Shown piece by piece: positions 1 through 7,295 of a DNA stretch of 7,295 bases; position 1 is the first letter of the stretch, and every line of letters begins with the position of its first letter. The stretch covers positions 1 through 7,295 of the forward strand of contig CALBSU010000429.1 in assembly GCA_937967285.1 (NCBI GenBank), read 5' to 3'. Under the pieces are notes generated by a model that worked only from the letters and a program-made list of their open reading frames with translations, ran no database searches and had not been told where the DNA came from. This DNA comes from an uncultured Acidobacteriota bacterium. GTDB lineage: Bacteria > Acidobacteriota > Blastocatellia > RBC074. The position numbers and the translations under genes were made by a program.

Positions 1-165
1 ATTCTGGATAAGAAGGAGCAGTTCAGCGCGACCAACACTTCGGCGGAGCATAAAGGCTTTGTTTCAGCGAGGCTGGCGGCGGGCGCGTCGATGCTGAGGG
101 ACCTCTGGTGGACGGCCTGGATGACGAGCGAGCTTCCTCCACCGGGCTCGGTTCCACAGAGATAG
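1..165 (+). CDS. C-terminal fragment of an unidentified protein (5' end outside window)
   Basis: Frame 1 is open from the first base and reads 54 residues to a TAG stop at 163-165. The peptide begins ILDKKEQFSATNTSAEHKGF and includes RLAAGASMLRDLWWTAWMTS. It has an amphipathic, helix-like composition with a Trp pair and ends in a Pro-rich tail (ELPPPGSVPQR). This looks like a real C-terminus rather than noise, because amino-acid use is balanced and the frame stays open to the window edge. I do not recognise the family with confidence. The helix rich in Leu, Ala and Trp vaguely recalls the end of zinc phospholipase C/S1-P1 nuclease-like proteins, but no metal ligands are visible in this fragment. 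The gene is on the same strand as the isochorismatase-like gene, but about 200 bases with inverted repeats separate them, so I do not assume one operon. Confidence 0.55.
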   Translation: MLDKKEQFSATNTSAEHKGFVSARLAAGASMLRDLWWTAWMTSELPPPGSVPQR

Positions 166-228
166 ATTTCGAAAAAAATAAGGCTGCCCGGGCCCCCAAC
201 GATTACACCCCAACTGCATAATCAAAAC

Positions 229-300
<72 letters not shown>

Positions 301-373
301 ATCAACCCCTCTTCGCTGTCAAAAGCAATATCGCAGCTAATTGTCTTTGATTTGTCACGAAGCGGTTGAAAAT

Positions 374-937
374 ATGAGGCATCCATCTTTATTGAACAGA
401 AAGCGTTCGGTGCTGGTGATAATCGACGTGCAGGAAGCATTTCGACCGGTAATCGACGGGTTCGATGCGCTGACGGCGAGGGTGGCGACAGCGGTCAAAG
501 CCTTCAGGCTGCTCGACCTGCCGATCATCATCACCGAACAGTATCCGAAAGGACTGGGCCGGACGGTTCACGAGATCGCGGATCACCTGGCGCCCGGCAG
601 CGATCCGGTTGAAAAGATATCATTTTCGGCCTGCGGAGCGCAGGAGTTCGACACGAGGCTCCGCGAACTGCACGCCGAACAATTGATAGTCTGCGGCATC
701 GAGGCGCACATCTGCGTCAGCCAGACCGTCCACGACCTGCTGCACCAGGGTTATCAGGTCCATCTGCTGAGCGATGCGGTCGCGACCCGACTGCCACACA
801 ACCGCGAGGTCGGAATCGAGAGGATGTCCCGCGCCGGCGCGATCGTCTCATCGATCGAAATGGCGCTCTTCGAGCTCTGCCCGGCCGGAACGCCCGAGTT
901 CAGAGCCATGCAGGAACTCGTCAAATCATTGAGCTGA
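374..937 (+). CDS. Isochorismatase-like cysteine hydrolase (ISOC1/YcaC-type)
   Basis: This 187-residue protein has the alpha/beta fold signature of the isochorismatase/nicotinamidase superfamily. The catalytic triad is visible as Asp18 in VLVIIDVQEAF, Lys81 in PVEKISFS and Cys114 in GIEAHICVSQT. The TEQYPKGLG segment near residue 54 and the EIEMALFEL-like end match the ISOC1/YcaC-like group, whose substrates are mostly unknown. True isochorismatase activity is therefore not implied. It is probably cytoplasmic, with no signal peptide or membrane segment. I chose the ATG at 374 because family homology begins right after it. An in-frame TTG at 341 would add 11 residues with no family resemblance. 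Neither start has a clear Shine-Dalgarno sequence. The stop TGA overlaps the ATG of the next gene by one base (TGATG at 935-939), so the two are very likely cotranscribed and translationally coupled. Confidence 0.9.
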   Translation: MRHPSLLNRKRSVLVIIDVQEAFRPVIDGFDALTARVATAVKAFRLLDLPIIITEQYPKGLGRTVHEIADHLAPGSDPVEKISFSACGAQEFDTRLRELHAEQLIVCGIEAHICVSQTVHDLLHQGYQVHLLSDAVATRLPHNREVGIERMSRAGAIVSSIEMALFELCPAGTPEFRAMQELVKSLS

Positions 938-1875
938 TGAAATCGAAATACGGTCTGCCAGACGATTTCGCCGAGACGGCCGCCGCACGGATAATGACCG
1001 GTCGCCGCCCCGCGGGTGATACGCTCCGCATTCTGACAGAGGACGACTGGGAGTCCTGGCGGCGCAACGGATACCTCCATCTGCGCGATGTCGTTCCGGC
1101 TAAGCTGCTCGAACCCGTCATCGATCTGGCATGGGAGTTTCAGGAGATGAGCCCTGACGATCCCGAAAGCTGGTACGCGCGTCCCCCCGCCCGCATCGGG
1201 ATGGAGGAGCTGAACTTCAGCGGCATGGTCGAGGTCTACAACCATCAGGCGCTCTGGGACGTTCGGCAGCATCCGAAGATCCATCGCATCTTTGCCGATC
1301 TCTGGGGAACCGAAAAACTATGGGTGACGATCGACCGGCTGAACCTCAACCTGCCTGTCCGCCCCGGCAACGATTTCAGGGGATTCATTCACTGGGACAT
1401 CGATACCGGCCGCGATCCGCTGCCGGTCAACCTCCAGGGAGTCCTTTCGCTCAGCGATTCGACGGTCGAGACCGGAGGTTTCCAGTGCGTCCCTGAGATC
1501 TATCGGAATTTCAGCCAGTGGGTAAGGACGCAACCCCCGGATCGCAATACCTGGATGCCCGATGTCGCCGGCTGCGAGGTCCTCCAGATCGAAACCCGCC
1601 CCGGCGACATGCTGATCTGGAACAGCCTGCTGCCGCACGGCATCAGGCCCAACCGTTCGAACAGGCCGCGCCTGGCAATGTACATCACGATGTTTCCGGC
1701 CCAGGAAGAGAACGAAGAACTAAGGCAGTGGCGGATCTCGTCGTGGCGCGACCGGATCGCTCCCGAAGGCATGGCCTTCCCGGGCGATCCCCGCAAATGG
1801 GAGCAGACGCGTTACCGGCGGGCTGAATTGAACGGACTCGGCGAGAAACTGCTCGGACTGCAATCGTGGGAGTAA
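937..1875 (+). CDS. Phytanoyl-CoA dioxygenase (PhyH)-family Fe(II)/2-oxoglutarate oxygenase
   Basis: A 312-residue cytoplasmic oxygenase. The Fe(II) facial triad is visible as His152 and Asp154 in GFIHWDIDTG and His234 in LLPHGIRPN. Arg245 lies 11 residues after the distal His, the spacing of the 2-oxoglutarate-binding Arg in human PhyH. The double-stranded beta-helix core runs from about residue 125 to 252 (WVTIDRLNLNLP, LQGVLSLSDSTVETGGFQCVP, RPGDMLIWNSLLPHG). Length is normal for the family. Enzymes of this type hydroxylate diverse substrates, so fatty acyl-CoA specificity cannot be read from the sequence. The ATG at 937 overlaps the stop of the isochorismatase-like gene, which supports coupled translation and perhaps a shared pathway. 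The only purine stretch before the start (GAG) is weak, as expected for reinitiation. The gene ends at a TAA that is followed by an A-run and a large hairpin. Confidence 0.88.
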   Translation: MKSKYGLPDDFAETAAARIMTGRRPAGDTLRILTEDDWESWRRNGYLHLRDVVPAKLLEPVIDLAWEFQEMSPDDPESWYARPPARIGMEELNFSGMVEVYNHQALWDVRQHPKIHRIFADLWGTEKLWVTIDRLNLNLPVRPGNDFRGFIHWDIDTGRDPLPVNLQGVLSLSDSTVETGGFQCVPEIYRNFSQWVRTQPPDRNTWMPDVAGCEVLQIETRPGDMLIWNSLLPHGIRPNRSNRPRLAMYITMFPAQEENEELRQWRISSWRDRIAPEGMAFPGDPRKWEQTRYRRAELNGLGEKLLGLQSWE

Positions 1876-1954
1876 AAAAAGATCATCCACAAAGTTCACG
1901 AAGGATCACAAAGAATTCAGTTATTCTTCGTGAAGCTTCGTGTCCTTTGTGGAT
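1874..1954 (-). terminator. Large imperfect hairpin with T7 tail between convergent genes
   Basis: Arms 1885-1916 and 1923-1954 pair at 27 of 32 positions around a 6-nt loop (TCAGTT). The outer 10 bp (ATCCACAAAG/CTTTGTGGAT) are perfect. Read on the minus strand, the stem is followed after GATC by seven T (complement of A1874-1880), which fits an intrinsic terminator for the secreted-protein gene whose stop is at 1987. Read on the plus strand no T-run follows, though the stem could still slow polymerase or protect the PhyH-like mRNA end. Each arm is built from near-tandem CACAAAG/CACGAAG units with a 9-10 base period, so it is also a repeat element. Similar CACAAAGGACACGAAG strings are, from memory, dispersed in many environmental genomes. 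Confidence 0.7.
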
Positions 1955-1986
1955 TACGAATGGTCTCTGAAGGGTTGTTATCTCGT

Positions 1987-2517
<531 letters not shown>

Positions 2518-2526
2518 CTCTCTTGG

Positions 2527-2531
2527 CCTCC
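2527..2531 (-). promoter_or_regulatory. Ribosome binding site (GGAGG) of the secreted-protein gene
   Basis: The minus strand reads GGAGG, nine bases before the ATG at 2517. This is a canonical Shine-Dalgarno sequence and fixes the start of the secreted protein. Confidence 0.7.
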
Positions 2532-2580
2532 GCTTTCGTAAATGCTTGACGGTAATCGGCTCCCCTCCGCCCCTCCCATC

Positions 2581-2616
2581 AATAAATAAAGGACGGCGTT
2601 TTGTGCCGTCCTTTAT
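2581..2616 (-). terminator. Intrinsic terminator after the acyl-CoA dehydrogenase genes
   Basis: A perfect 12-bp stem (2586-2597 with 2605-2616, core AAAGGACGGC/GCCGTCCTTT) closes a 7-nt loop. On the minus strand it is followed by the T-rich run TTTATTTATT. It lies about 40 bases beyond the stop of the dehydrogenase gene at 2657, so it should end the transcript of the three-gene module and separate it from the secreted-protein gene. The plus-strand side lacks a comparable T-run. A further copy of CCGTCCTT at 2626-2633 could compete for the same arm. Confidence 0.85.
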
Positions 2617-2656
2617 GACGAATTCCCGTCCTTAAAAGTCACAATTTATTTACGAA

Positions 2657-3784
<1,128 letters not shown>

Positions 3785-3788
3785 AATC

Positions 3789-3834
<46 letters not shown>

Positions 3835-3901
3835 AGTCAGCAGATCGAAAGTATGGGGAGGTGAGCGGGAAAAAAGTCGAACACCGACAAAGCGGATGCC
3901 C

Positions 3902-3931
3902 CTTTCTACTTTCTACCTTCTACTTTCTACT

Positions 3932-3934
<3 letters not shown>
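3902..3934 (-). repeat. Heptamer tract B, touching the large dehydrogenase stop codon
   Basis: Four CTTTCTA-type units (one CCTTCTA variant) at 3902-3929 plus a partial unit. On the minus strand it reads TAAAGTAGAAAGTAG and so on, and its first three bases are the TAA stop of the dehydrogenase gene (3932-3934). Tracts A and B could pair into a stem of about 30 bases with an intervening 69-base segment (3833-3901) in which I see no gene or site. Confidence 0.9.
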
Positions 3935-5107
<1,173 letters not shown>

Positions 5108-5111
5108 AAAT

Positions 5112-5117
5112 CTCCCT
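5112..5117 (-). promoter_or_regulatory. Ribosome binding site (AGGGAG) of the large dehydrogenase gene
   Basis: The minus strand reads TAGGGAGATTTATG. The purine block ends four bases before the ATG at 5107, slightly close but convincing. It lies between heptamer tract C and the start codon. The small dehydrogenase gene has no such site. Confidence 0.65.
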
Positions 5118-5118
5118 A

Positions 5119-5157
<39 letters not shown>

Positions 5158-5206
5158 CCTCTTAATTCAACAAATCCTGATTAACCACGTAATTTCCCAA
5201 CTCGGA

Positions 5207-7274
<2,068 letters not shown>

Positions 7275-7295
7275 GGTTGCGAATTTTACTGATTT

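Noticed and set aside
186..195. GCCCGGGC/GGGCCC palindromes after the first gene as a terminator
   Set aside because: There is no loop and no following T-run, so an intrinsic terminator is not supported.
2589..2633. Third CCGTCCTT copy beside the terminator as an antiterminator switch
   Set aside because: On the minus strand it lies upstream of the stem and could compete, but the match is eight bases and the local stem is far stronger, so regulation is not supported.

Overview
The window reads as a piece of a moderately GC-rich bacterial chromosome. My best guess is an acidobacterium of the Blastocatellia type. This is an inference from three things: short heptamer tracts (AGAAAGT and GGAAACT families) next to genes, a reading frame in which such a tract encodes an 'ETGNWKLET' peptide, and a small secreted protein with the 'FAGTWELDKAKS' motif. 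No rRNA, tRNA, phage, transposase or CRISPR array was seen.

Layout. Bases 1-165 (+) are the 3' end of a gene that starts outside the window. Bases 166-373 are a leader region with overlapping inverted repeats. Next come two translationally coupled + strand genes: an isochorismatase-like cysteine hydrolase (374-937) and a phytanoyl-CoA dioxygenase (PhyH)-like Fe(II)/2-oxoglutarate oxygenase (937-1875). A 32-bp imperfect hairpin (1885-1954) separates them from the minus-strand genes. In minus-strand transcription order these are a membrane Fe-S oxidoreductase (7274-5223), acyl-CoA dehydrogenase A (5107-3932) and acyl-CoA dehydrogenase B (3784-2657), followed by a strong intrinsic terminator (2581-2616). 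Beyond it lies a separate secreted small protein with a Gly-rich stretch (2517-1987).

How they fit together. The three large minus-strand genes form a coherent fatty-acyl-CoA or related acyl-CoA oxidation module. The two dehydrogenases look like complementary subunits of one enzyme: one keeps the helix-G catalytic Glu, the other keeps the Arg/Gln/Phe FAD-binding loop. The membrane protein has the architecture of EtfD/EMO-type enzymes, which pass electrons from electron-transfer flavoprotein (ETF) to menaquinone. No etfAB gene is in the window.

The most unusual feature is repeat organisation. Each gap inside the acyl-CoA module is bracketed by two heptamer tracts in inverted orientation, one touching the upstream stop codon and the other lying just before the downstream start. 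Heptamer tracts also encode the last residues, and probably the annotated N-terminus, of the Fe-S oxidoreductase. I see no new defence or mobile system here. The repeat architecture and the split acyl-CoA dehydrogenase pair are the points most worth following.
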